A stretch of 32,168 nucleotides of DNA from Deltaproteobacteria bacterium (GTDB taxonomy: Bacteria > Myxococcota_A > Polyangia > JAAYKL01): positions 1-32,168 of the forward strand of contig JAUXHN010000027.1 of NCBI GenBank assembly GCA_030621515.1, in the 5' to 3' direction. The notes beneath the pieces are model-generated. The model worked only from the letters and a program-made list of their open reading frames with translations, did no database searches and had not been told where the DNA came from. Within the stretch, counting starts at the first letter, position 1; each line of letters begins with the position of its first letter. Below are positions 15,162-23,309 of the stretch, one piece after another. Both the position numbers and the translations under genes were made by a program.

Positions 15162-16792
15162 TGCTTGTTCTCCGTGTCGGATTCGTCGTCATCTGATACC
15201 GCGTCCAGATCAATGATTCGGGCCTTTCCGACATATGTTTTGGTTGTGTATTCGGTCAGCTTTGAAAGCCTGCGGATGATCGAGGCCATGCGCTCGGATT
15301 CATTCTCTATGGTTTTGATCAGCCGCAATGGGCTGTCCTTGATGTCAGTCATCAGTCGGCGGAGCATGGTGGTACTGGCCATCACCGAGGTCAACGGCTG
15401 GTTCAGCTCGTGGGCAGCCCCTCCCGCAACCTCCATCATGGCCGATTTCTTCTCGTGCTCGATGAGGCGCGCCTGGGCGTCGATCAGCCGGCGTGCGGTG
15501 ATGCGCTCTTCGGTGACGTCGCGCATTGTGAGGAGCGCCATGCCGTCCTCTCCGAGACCGCCCGCAGAGATCGCCATTATCAGCTCGCTCTCTGCGGCGC
15601 CGAAAGTGAAGTCCACTGCCCGGCTCTGCTGATCGGGATTCAGCGTCAGGGCCTCGAGGTGCCGGCGTTCGTTGGGGGCGACCATCTCGGAGAAGAGATA
15701 TCCCCGGATGGAGGATTCGGGCATGCCCAACATGGAGGCCCCTTTGGGATTGACGAAGAGCACAACGCCGGTATCGCTGAGGACGATCATCCCGTCCACG
15801 GATCCGCGAAAGAAACCCTCGTAGGGCGCAAGAGCGCGTAACTGGGATTCGGCCTGGTTCTGAACCTGCACAACCTCCTGGGTCTTGGCCCGCAGAGATT
15901 CGAGGATCTCGTTGTTGCGCAGGGCGATGGCCGTTGCGTTTGCGACGGTCTGACAGAAGACGAGCTCCCTTTCCTGAAACGAGCTGCGCATCTTCGCGAA
16001 CCTCAAGAAGATCACGCCTATGATATCCTCGTTCCGGGCGATGGGGAAAAGGGCCACCGAGGCGACCTCCACCGAGCGAAGGCTGGGCAACACCTCCTCG
16101 TGCAGCTTGGAGTCGGTGACGTCCGACACCACGAGGGGCTGTCGCTCCTTGACGACCCGCTGGATTTCCGGGTAGCGCTTGAGATCGATCGGAAGATCCC
16201 GCACGAGGGGATCGTCGCTGGATGCGATGACCAGGCCGTAGTCGACCTCCGGTCGCACGAGAACCACGGAGCATCTTGTAACATCCAGCTCGGCGGACAG
16301 AAGCCCGGTGATGGCGAAGAGGTTGTCAAATAGCTCACCGGCGCCGACCAGTCGCGAGGTTATCTCTATCAGCGTGTTGGAATCACTTACCTTGAGAGCC
16401 AGGTCGTGCGTGGTTTCGAGTCTGCGGATCTGGGACGTTACTCTGGCTCTGAACTTCCACGGTTTGATCGCCCGGAACACCACGTCGTCGCCGCAGCTGT
16501 TCAACAGGGTGGCGGCCAGGCCGTCATCCACCTCCGTGACCAGGGTGAGGATGGCGATGCGGGAACTCGAGCCCAAACGCCGCAGTTCGCCGCACATGTC
16601 GAGGACAGTTTGCTCTCCGAGCATGATGTCCAGAAGAACCAGCCGGGTGTTCTCCTCCGACATGGACTGTATTGCCACGACGGGATCGTCGGTCCTTTGC
16701 ATGCGAAGATCTGTGGAATCCAGCGCCGCGCCCACATCGGCTGCGAGCACGTCGTCATTGGTAACGAGAAGTATCTGGGAATCGTCTTGCAT
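15158..16792 (-). CDS. REC-GAF-PAS-DHp sensor protein lacking an ATPase domain
   Basis: A 544-residue protein. An N-terminal receiver domain (1-125) has the acidic pair D13/D14, phosphoacceptor Asp55 ('LVLLDIMLGE') and Lys110 ('AIKPW'). A GAF domain (about 140-300) and a PAS domain (about 320-430, 'GFFRGSVDGMIVLSDTGVVL') follow. A DHp helix pair carries His461 in 'GGAAHELNQPLTSV'. The protein then ends with 'GKARIIDLD' and an acidic tail: there is no N-box, G1 or G2, so no ATP-binding domain. It cannot autophosphorylate alone. The complete kinase encoded directly downstream, with a 4-bp overlap, is the likely partner, phosphorylating His461 or Asp55 in trans. The frame is clean, with no sign of a frameshift at the junction. 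Confidence 0.9.
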   Translation of the reverse strand: MQDDSQILLVTNDDVLAADVGAALDSTDLRMQRTDDPVVAIQSMSEENTRLVLLDIMLGEQTVLDMCGELRRLGSSSRIAILTLVTEVDDGLAATLLNSCGDDVVFRAIKPWKFRARVTSQIRRLETTHDLALKVSDSNTLIEITSRLVGAGELFDNLFAITGLLSAELDVTRCSVVLVRPEVDYGLVIASSDDPLVRDLPIDLKRYPEIQRVVKERQPLVVSDVTDSKLHEEVLPSLRSVEVASVALFPIARNEDIIGVIFLRFAKMRSSFQERELVFCQTVANATAIALRNNEILESLRAKTQEVVQVQNQAESQLRALAPYEGFFRGSVDGMIVLSDTGVVLFVNPKGASMLGMPESSIRGYLFSEMVAPNERRHLEALTLNPDQQSRAVDFTFGAAESELIMAISAGGLGEDGMALLTMRDVTEERITARRLIDAQARLIEHEKKSAMMEVAGGAAHELNQPLTSVMASTTMLRRLMTDIKDSPLRLIKTIENESERMASIIRRLSKLTEYTTKTYVGKARIIDLDAVSDDDESDTENKQ

Positions 16793-16884
16793 GTAAACGC
16801 ATTATATCCTGCTATTTTTTTTCTAACAATGAGCGGGTGCGTGGAAATGCGGTTTGAGTCCGTTGGTTCGTGTTAGGGTGAGGC

Positions 16885-19113
16885 GTGCACAGTCGCGATC
16901 ACCGCCCCGAGATCTTCGGTCTGTCCCTCGGCGTGTACGCCACGACGGGCCAGGTGGTGCTCCTGCGAGAGGCGCTGACCGTCAGCGGGGGAAACGAGCT
17001 GTCTCTCGGCCTGTCTCTCGCCGTGTGGCTCCTCGCGGTCGGGATCGGCGCATGGATCGGAAATCGCCTCGGGAATCCAGGCTCTTTGCTCGTGGGGGCT
17101 TCCGTCGCCGCGGGTCCGGTCCTGGTGGGTTCTCTTGCCTTCTTCAGGCTTCACAGGGGTATCCTCGGACTCTTGCCCGGGGGAGATCCCTCCCTTGGCG
17201 AGATGGCCATTATTCACGGTGGGGGGTTGTTTCTGGGAGCGGCAACCGTGGGTTTCCTGTTCACCACGGCGTCGAGGACATTCCCCCGAGATTCGAAGAG
17301 TCCCGCGAGCAGGCTCTACATTGCGGAGGCGACAGGAGCGCTCGTCGCGGGGCTTGCCTTCACCTTTGTTGTGGCCGGCAACGTGGAGCATCTTACCGCC
17401 CTGGGGATAACGGCGGGCGGCCTGGCCGTGGGCACAACCTTCATGGCGGGCGGGAAGGCAAGCAGGCTTGTTGCGGTCGCATCCGCTGTCGTATTGCTCG
17501 CAGTTTCGCTCACGGGCACGTTGGCAGCCCTGGATCGCCATCTGGGAAAAATCGCTTTCGAGCAGCTTGCGGCGGGAGGGGAGATGGTCGCCGCGGCGGA
17601 CAGCAACTACGGTCGCCTGGTAATCGGCCTGCGGGAGGATCAATATCAGCTCTTTTCGGACGGTCGAATCTCCCACGTTTTCCCCGATCCCTTCGACCGG
17701 CCCGTGCCGGTCCACATCGCCCTGACCCAGCATCCTCGCCCGCGCAGGATCCTCCTTCTGGGAGGCGGAGCCCCGGATCGGCTCGAGGCTGCCCTGGCCC
17801 ATGAGCCCAAGCAAGTGGTCCTGACCTACCTCGACGAGAAGGCCCACACCCTGAGCGAGCGATTCTGGTCGGATTCGACTCGGCGTGCGGTCCGCGATCC
17901 CAGGGTTCGGGTGGTCCTGGACGATGGTCGACAGTACGTGTTCAACACACGAGAGAAGTTCGACAGCGTTATCGTGTCGAGCCCGCCGCCCCGGAGCGGC
18001 CGGGAGAACCGCTACCACACGCGGCAGTTTTTCGAGGCGGTTTCGCGGATCCTGGCAAGGGGCGGAACCATGTCTGTGATCGCGCCGGGCGGAGCGAACG
18101 TCCTGGCCGATGAGGCGGCTCGCGCTGCGGCCGTCACCCGAAGCACGGTTCGCGCGGTATTTCCCCACGTGCTGGTCGTTCCCGGGATCGAGCTGTCCAT
18201 CCACGGGACCTCGATGGACGGCGTGCTCAGCGACGATCCCGAAGTCCTGGCGCGGCGTTTCTCGAGCCGTGTGCGTGAAGGCGGCTCTTTCTTTGCCGGT
18301 CGTTTCGAGAGCATCCTCGAACCGTCCCGCGTGGCCGCAGTTTCCAGGCAGCTGGATCATTGCCCCGCCCGGGTGAACGAGGATCTGGAACCCGGCGGCT
18401 ACCTGGCAAATATTCAGCTCTGGGAGAGGGAGGTCTCGACCGGCGGTCAGACCTCCGCGTGGACATGGACGGGGCTTGCGCAGCGAACGGCCTGGATCTG
18501 GCTCGTCGTGCCCCTGCTCATCTGGGCCGTCTGGAGAGTGGTTGCGGGCAAGCGAAGATCCGCCGGGCAGGGGGACACGATCTTTTCACTGGCCACCACC
18601 GGCGCCGTGGGGATGGGTGTCGAGGTGATGGTGTTGTACGTGTTCCAGTCCGCCTCCGGGGTTCTGTACTCCGGTATCGCGGCGATCATCGCGCTGTTCA
18701 TGGCCGGGCTGGCTGTGGGAGCTCTTGTGGGCAAGCGTTTTCTCGGTTCGCGCGGTCGTTTCGCGGGGATGATCTGTGACGTGCTGGCGCTCGTCTTCCT
18801 GCTGGCCACCGGGCCGTTTCTCGTGGCTTTTCACGACTATTGGCTACCCGTGGCCGCGTGGTCCTGCGCGGCGGGGCTGGTAACCGGCGTCGCGTTCCCG
18901 GTTTTTCTCAGGGCAGCGGCCAGGGCCCATGGAGATGACGAGCGTCCGGCGGCCGGAACCATGGAGAGCGCAGATCACATCGGCGCCGCATTCGGGGCGC
19001 TCGTCACGGGTATTGTGTGGCTTCCCGTGTTCGGGCTGGTCGCCACCAGCCTAATGTTCGCCGCCCTGAAGGCCGCCTCCCTGATCGGTCAGGTTGTACA
19101 AAGGTTTAGATGA
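16885..19113 (+). CDS. Membrane-embedded spermidine-synthase-fold protein
   Basis: A 742-residue protein: about six N-terminal membrane segments (residues 5-225), a soluble SpeE-like Rossmann domain (about 235-530) and about six C-terminal membrane segments (545-735). The soluble part has 'RRILLLGGGAPDRLEAAL' (nucleotide loop), 'VVLDDGRQYV', 'EKFDSVIVSSPPP', 'YHTRQFFEAVSRILARGG' and 'VNEDLEPGGY', matching membrane-bound spermidine-synthase-like proteins. True aminopropyltransferases have an Asp-rich 'D-x-x-D-P' catalytic loop where this one has 'SSPPP', so polyamine synthesis is doubtful. A GTG start at 16885 follows a GGGTGAGG stretch. It diverges from the sensor pair over a 92-bp gap. Family clear, substrate unknown. 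Confidence 0.82.
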   Translation: MHSRDHRPEIFGLSLGVYATTGQVVLLREALTVSGGNELSLGLSLAVWLLAVGIGAWIGNRLGNPGSLLVGASVAAGPVLVGSLAFFRLHRGILGLLPGGDPSLGEMAIIHGGGLFLGAATVGFLFTTASRTFPRDSKSPASRLYIAEATGALVAGLAFTFVVAGNVEHLTALGITAGGLAVGTTFMAGGKASRLVAVASAVVLLAVSLTGTLAALDRHLGKIAFEQLAAGGEMVAAADSNYGRLVIGLREDQYQLFSDGRISHVFPDPFDRPVPVHIALTQHPRPRRILLLGGGAPDRLEAALAHEPKQVVLTYLDEKAHTLSERFWSDSTRRAVRDPRVRVVLDDGRQYVFNTREKFDSVIVSSPPPRSGRENRYHTRQFFEAVSRILARGGTMSVIAPGGANVLADEAARAAAVTRSTVRAVFPHVLVVPGIELSIHGTSMDGVLSDDPEVLARRFSSRVREGGSFFAGRFESILEPSRVAAVSRQLDHCPARVNEDLEPGGYLANIQLWEREVSTGGQTSAWTWTGLAQRTAWIWLVVPLLIWAVWRVVAGKRRSAGQGDTIFSLATTGAVGMGVEVMVLYVFQSASGVLYSGIAAIIALFMAGLAVGALVGKRFLGSRGRFAGMICDVLALVFLLATGPFLVAFHDYWLPVAAWSCAAGLVTGVAFPVFLRAAARAHGDDERPAAGTMESADHIGAAFGALVTGIVWLPVFGLVATSLMFAALKAASLIGQVVQRFR

Positions 19114-19154
19114 AGGGGGGCTGACACATGATGAAGAGGAAAACCTTATGATAG

Positions 19155-21437
19155 TTACAGAATGATAATCGTTGCCATATGGATCTCGAAGCCGGCAAGA
19201 CATGGGAACACGAGCCCTTCTAGAGCAGACTCTATGCATTCGGCCACTTCAAAGCACCACTCCTCGTCGCACTGCGCCGAGATGCCCGCCACGGTTCCGT
19301 CATCGTTGATTATGATGGAGTAGTATTCGATGAATTGGTGAAGGTTCTCATCGTCGCAGTTTTCAAATACCATTTGATCTACTAAATCTATTTCATTTTG
19401 CAGGTCGCCTTCTATTTCCACACATGTATTGACATTACAGGGATATTCTCCATCCGATAGGGCATCTACCACGTCCTGGCTCATCTGGGTGGCGAGTTCG
19501 CTCTGTGGAAACGCGGCCAGCATGTCGGAGTCAGCATAGATTTCTGCGGAGGGAACGCCAAATTGATTGAAACAGACTTCACCGTTGAAGCAGGGCACGG
19601 CCTCGTTGACCGTGTCCTTGATTTCTGCCTGTTCGGCGTAGAACTCCGTGGAGTTACATTCATCGTTCGAGTCTGAATCAGTGTCCGAATCGGTGTCCGA
19701 ATTGGTGTCCGTGTCGCTGTCGGTTGCTCCAGCGTCGCCGCCGAGGGGATCCACGTGTCGACATCCCGGCACAGAGGTGAGGAGACACAGGGAGAAAAGC
19801 GAGGCTGCCGCAGTGGTGAAGACACTCGATCCACACAAGGGCACATCGAGTAGCTTTGACAATGAGTGCTCGATACTTGTGAGTTCCCTTTCGATGAACC
19901 TGGTGCGCTGGATGTATTGGTCCAGGACGGGTTGCTCATCACCCCGAACGCTGCCCTTGCGGGCCATGGCGAGAGCCTGGCGGTAGGCCTCCACATATAG
20001 AGAATTGATAGTATTGCGCAACCTCGAGATACGGGTTTCAAAACGCCCGCAGTCCACATCAGGGTGGAGTTTTCGTGCGAGGGAGATATTCCACGCTGCG
20101 TCGTGAGCTCGCTGGGCGATGGAAAAAACACCAAACGCTTGTGTACGCAGTGCGGCAAAGATCTCGGCAAAACGCCTGACAACCGGATCGTCGATTTCGT
20201 AGTCATACCGCAGGGGGTTGCCGTGGAGGCGCCCCTCCTTTGCAATCGAGTCAAAAAGCCTGGTGCCCGCGTACACAAACATCTGAGCCGCTTCGACCAT
20301 GCCGCAGGGGATCTTCTCCATGGTGGTAATGCTCGTTTCGATGGACTTGGCGCTGGAGTAGGGGTGAACGAGCATGACGTTTGAGATGGTGGCGATGCCC
20401 AGGGCGTTGAGCTTGCGGATCGCCGCCGCCTCCCTGTCTCCAAAGACGGGTCGCCCGAATTTCTTGCCGTCCTGTGCCACACCGAGATCCACGCCCGCGT
20501 ACATCCGCACTAGCCCCATACCGGCGAGCTGGTCAGCAATGGATTCAGTGATGTGGTTTGTACGGAGTTGCCCGCCGAGCCCGAAAGAACCTACCTTTCT
20601 CTTTTTCAGACCGCGCTTCCAGCGATCGAGATAACCGAGGGCATCGGCCTCGCCGAAGGGAAGGAAGTGTTCGTCGGTGAAGCCGAAGTAGCGCACGTCC
20701 CGCTCGTGCCATAGATAGGCCATTTCATCGCAAAGATCGTCGAGATCCCTGCGGCGCACTCCTCCCACTCCACAGCGGTTCATTTCCTCTGTGGTCGCAC
20801 CCTGTCTTCGAGCCTCGTCGCGTTCGAGGTTTTGGAGGGCGGCCGGACCGCAATAGGCGCAATTGCCCTTGCACCCTCGGGCACACAGCATGAGGGCTAC
20901 CTTGTGGCCGAGCCTGTCGCAGAGCTCATCCCGGTGGGGCCAGATTTTACTGGTAGTATTGTCGAGCACCCGGGCACACTCTCCGTCTCCCTCTCTTGTA
21001 GATAGACCGGCCACGCCGCAGATTGAGCGACTCGAGGCTATTCGAGTGGCCAGATCGACCACCGGCGCTTCTCCGGCAAACCGCACGACGCTGTCCAGCC
21101 ACCCGTACCTCTCCAGCAACCACTCGCGGTTCAGGGTTGCGAATTGGCCGCCGCAAGTGATGTAGCCGTCGTATCCTCGCTTTTTGAGTAACTCTCCCAG
21201 GGCGAGCGAGAAGAACGCAGAGTTGGTCTCTGGAATCGAAAGACCCACGAGCCCAGGCCGGCTCGTCATAATGGTATTAGCTGCCAGGTGAACGTCACGA
21301 GCGTGGTTCAACCTGAGCATCTCCACGTCGAATCCGGCACTCTCGAGGGCGGCGCGCAGATATCCCATTGACAGATTTTCGCACCAGGCCGGACGCCTTC
21401 CGACCAGAATCACTTTAAAAATTTTGAGTGAGTGCAT
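19155..21437 (-). CDS. B12-type radical SAM enzyme fused to a lipoprotein-like and TonB-C-like tail
   Basis: Numbered from the ATG at 21437 (760 aa), which has AGGA 4 nt upstream; an ATG at 21464 is the alternative. Residues ~3-130 form a B12-binding-like Rossmann domain, without the canonical DxHxxG. The radical SAM cluster motif is Cys189-x3-Cys193-x2-Cys196 ('CKGNCAYC'), followed by a TIM-barrel ('YFGFTDEHFLPFGEADALGY') to ~430 and a helical segment to ~530. Then comes an uncharged hydrophobic helix ending in 'LLTSVPGC' (Cys559), the sequence 'RHVDPLGGDAGA', a Thr/Asp/Ser linker (572-591) and a Cys-rich acidic domain. Its end ('NDDGTVAGISAQC...CIESALEGLVFPC') resembles the TonB-C/AgmX-PglI fold. 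No Met lies near the helix, so a separate lipoprotein is unlikely unless a GTG is used. Substrate unknown. Confidence 0.8.
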   Translation of the reverse strand: MHSLKIFKVILVGRRPAWCENLSMGYLRAALESAGFDVEMLRLNHARDVHLAANTIMTSRPGLVGLSIPETNSAFFSLALGELLKKRGYDGYITCGGQFATLNREWLLERYGWLDSVVRFAGEAPVVDLATRIASSRSICGVAGLSTREGDGECARVLDNTTSKIWPHRDELCDRLGHKVALMLCARGCKGNCAYCGPAALQNLERDEARRQGATTEEMNRCGVGGVRRRDLDDLCDEMAYLWHERDVRYFGFTDEHFLPFGEADALGYLDRWKRGLKKRKVGSFGLGGQLRTNHITESIADQLAGMGLVRMYAGVDLGVAQDGKKFGRPVFGDREAAAIRKLNALGIATISNVMLVHPYSSAKSIETSITTMEKIPCGMVEAAQMFVYAGTRLFDSIAKEGRLHGNPLRYDYEIDDPVVRRFAEIFAALRTQAFGVFSIAQRAHDAAWNISLARKLHPDVDCGRFETRISRLRNTINSLYVEAYRQALAMARKGSVRGDEQPVLDQYIQRTRFIERELTSIEHSLSKLLDVPLCGSSVFTTAAASLFSLCLLTSVPGCRHVDPLGGDAGATDSDTDTNSDTDSDTDSDSNDECNSTEFYAEQAEIKDTVNEAVPCFNGEVCFNQFGVPSAEIYADSDMLAAFPQSELATQMSQDVVDALSDGEYPCNVNTCVEIEGDLQNEIDLVDQMVFENCDDENLHQFIEYYSIIINDDGTVAGISAQCDEEWCFEVAECIESALEGLVFPCLAGFEIHMATIIIL
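19664..19728 (-). repeat. Low-complexity Thr/Asp/Ser-coding repeat
   Basis: Degenerate 6-bp units coding alternating Thr-Asp and Ser-Asp (minus strand GAYWCN-type codons) between the hydrophobic helix and the Cys-rich domain of the radical SAM fusion. Such linkers are typical of secreted proteins in Myxococcota-like genomes. Confidence 0.7.
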
Positions 21438-21547
21438 TCGATCCTGCCTGTCTGCCTCAATCATTCATCTTCTCATAATTCCAGATGAATTAATAATGAG
21501 AACCGGGCTCGTTCTTAGTGACCTTCGGAAGCCGCATCCCAAAGTCT

Positions 21548-22531
21548 TCACGCAATTCCGGCGGACCGATACCACTCACAGGCGACTTCCAGTGTCTCGC
21601 GCAGGGGACGGTGACTGTAGCCGAGCTCTTTACGAGCCTTTTCGCAGCTGACGTTCCGGTGGTTGCGAAGGGCGCGGAGTGAGTCGGCGGTATAGAGCGG
21701 GCTCGTTCCGGTCAGCACGCTCCACAAGGTAATGAACGGTACGCCCATGCGCGCCAGCCACCAGGGAGTGACGATTCGCGGTATGGCCACCCCCGTCACC
21801 TCGCCGATCAGCACGGCGAGATCGCGTACGGATCGCCACTCGCCGCAAAGGAGATAGCTCTCGCCGGCCCGGCCTTTCTTTTCTGCGGCCAGAGCTCCTT
21901 CCACAACGTCGCGCACATCAACCCAGTTGAAACCGCCGTCCACCAGCGCGGGCAGCTCGCCTCGCATTATTCCCACCACGGCCGCACCCGCGGCGGACTG
22001 CTTGTAATCGTACGGCCCGAGGATCGCCGTGGGGTTGATGATCACCGCGTCGAGTCCGCGTTCGATGCCTGCGAAAACCTCTCGTTGTCCGTCGCTCTTG
22101 GTCCGATCGTAGATAGGGAGTCGACCGCGATCTTCTGCGGCCAGCGGCCGATGTTCATTGATCGACTCGTTCGCCGGGGATGACGACAGAGCGTGGATCG
22201 AGCTGAAATGCACCAGGCGTTTCACCCGGGCGTCGAGGCACGCCGAGACCACATTTCGCGGCCCCTCGATATTCGTTCGCGCTACGTTTCCCCCCGGATC
22301 CCCCGCAATGGTGATCCTCGCCGCGAGATGGTAGACGACGTCCATACCGTCGAAGGCCCCCCGCAGCGCCGCGGGATCGAGCACGTCCGCCCGAATGGTT
22401 TCAACGTCGAGTCCGTCCACGCCCCGGGTGTCGTCACGCACCAGCGCACGCACGGAACGCCCCTCCGCGAGCAAGGCTCGTACGAGATTGGCTCCCACGT
22501 GGCCGGCTGCACCTGTTACCGCTACCGTCAT
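21548..22531 (-). CDS. NAD(P)-dependent epimerase/dehydratase (extended SDR)
   Basis: A 327-residue extended short-chain dehydrogenase/reductase. The nucleotide motif 'VTGAAGHVGANL' (TGxxGxxG) is at the N-terminus, with 'DVLDP' and 'VVYHLAA' following, the catalytic Ser at 110/111 ('HFSSIHAL'), and Tyr141-x3-Lys145 ('YDRTK'). The overall pattern ('AIINPTAILGPYDYK', 'GGFNWVDVRDVVEGAL', 'ALRNHRNVSCEKARKELGY') is that of dihydroflavonol-4-reductase-like or hopanoid-associated (HpnA-like) epimerases. No hopanoid gene is adjacent, so the substrate is open. It is transcribed alone, upstream of the radical SAM gene in the same direction across ~110 bp. Confidence 0.88.
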   Translation of the reverse strand: MTVAVTGAAGHVGANLVRALLAEGRSVRALVRDDTRGVDGLDVETIRADVLDPAALRGAFDGMDVVYHLAARITIAGDPGGNVARTNIEGPRNVVSACLDARVKRLVHFSSIHALSSSPANESINEHRPLAAEDRGRLPIYDRTKSDGQREVFAGIERGLDAVIINPTAILGPYDYKQSAAGAAVVGIMRGELPALVDGGFNWVDVRDVVEGALAAEKKGRAGESYLLCGEWRSVRDLAVLIGEVTGVAIPRIVTPWWLARMGVPFITLWSVLTGTSPLYTADSLRALRNHRNVSCEKARKELGYSHRPLRETLEVACEWYRSAGIA

Positions 22532-22558
22532 GATCGAAAACTTATTAACACAGATGGA

Positions 22559-22586
22559 TTACAAGTTCGCCGGATTGTGATAAATT
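22559..22586 (+). promoter_or_regulatory. Candidate promoter for the lipoprotein gene
   Basis: TTACAA (22559-22564), a 16-nt spacer and TAAATT (22581-22586) lie about 58 bp before the start codon of the lipoprotein gene, in an AT-rich divergent intergenic region. Confidence 0.4.
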
Positions 22587-22643
22587 GCCGGACGATTTTG
22601 TAAAAAGAAAACGAATTCACCTTTTGAGCAAGGAGTCGTGAAA

Positions 22644-23306
22644 ATGAAACGAATCGTTCTTTTCTGCCTGACGGGGCTGGTGTGCGCGGTATTCCTCTTT
22701 GCTTGCGAGGAAGAAGAAACGACAACTTTGGTGGTGGAGCAGATCAGCGACTACCAGGCGGATCTGCCCCCGGTGCCCAAGATTCCCAAACCCAACGTGC
22801 CGGAAACATACAGCGACGGCAGCTATTCGGTTTATGGTCTTCGCAGAAATGTTTCGAAGACCATGGACACACCCGTTACCGTGACGGCGTACATCGCCAA
22901 GATATATCAGAAACCGGTGTGCCCTGAGGGGATCACCTGCCATACGCTCATGCCCCACCTCTTCTTTGCGGACGATCCCAACGAGTCGATGCACAGGCGA
23001 TACCTGCGCCTGGTGGGATACGCCCAGAGCTTCAAGGAGATGGAGGACGAGCAGGCGAACGACGAGGCGGGCAAGGAGAGGGAGCTTCCAGAAGGAGTTT
23101 ACCTCCCGCCGGTAATCTGGGATTGGCGACAGGGTCACAAGTACAAGATCACGGCAAACTTCTCCCGCCAGTCGGGCGCCGGGTTCATGGACACGGACGG
23201 ATTGCTCGAGTACGACAAGCACGAGTGCCTCGACTGCCCCACGGAAGACGACGAAGAAGAAGTCAAGAAGGAAGACGCCAAGAAGGAAGACCCCAGAAAG
23301 CAGTAA
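22644..23306 (+). CDS. Lipoprotein of unknown function with charged C-terminus
   Basis: A 220-residue predicted lipoprotein starting at the ATG at 22644 (AGGAG 8 nt upstream; the GTG at 22638 is too close). The signal peptide ends 'FLFAC' with Cys21 as lipidation site, followed by a run of Glu, which in many Gram-negatives favours outer-membrane sorting. The middle, 'TPVTVTAYIAKIYQKPVCPEG', 'CHTLMPHLFFADDP', 'RYLRLVGYAQSF' and 'HKYKITANFSRQSGAGFMDTDGLLEY', suggests an OB-like beta domain. I recall similar 'TVTGYI...PHFWIAD' proteins from Deltaproteobacteria but can name no function. The last 25 residues are Lys/Glu/Asp repeats. It converges on the epimerase gene with 3 bp between stops. Confidence 0.75.
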   Translation: MKRIVLFCLTGLVCAVFLFACEEEETTTLVVEQISDYQADLPPVPKIPKPNVPETYSDGSYSVYGLRRNVSKTMDTPVTVTAYIAKIYQKPVCPEGITCHTLMPHLFFADDPNESMHRRYLRLVGYAQSFKEMEDEQANDEAGKERELPEGVYLPPVIWDWRQGHKYKITANFSRQSGAGFMDTDGLLEYDKHECLDCPTEDDEEEVKKEDAKKEDPRKQ

Positions 23307-23309
23307 GGT

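Noticed and set aside
16873-18360. 495-codon open frame on the minus strand
   Set aside because: It lies wholly opposite the membrane spermidine-synthase-fold gene, has no family motif, and is the usual antisense shadow in high-GC DNA.
19664-19986. Plus-strand frame rich in Ser/Val within the radical SAM fusion
   Set aside because: It is the antisense of the Thr/Asp/Ser linker and has no independent support.
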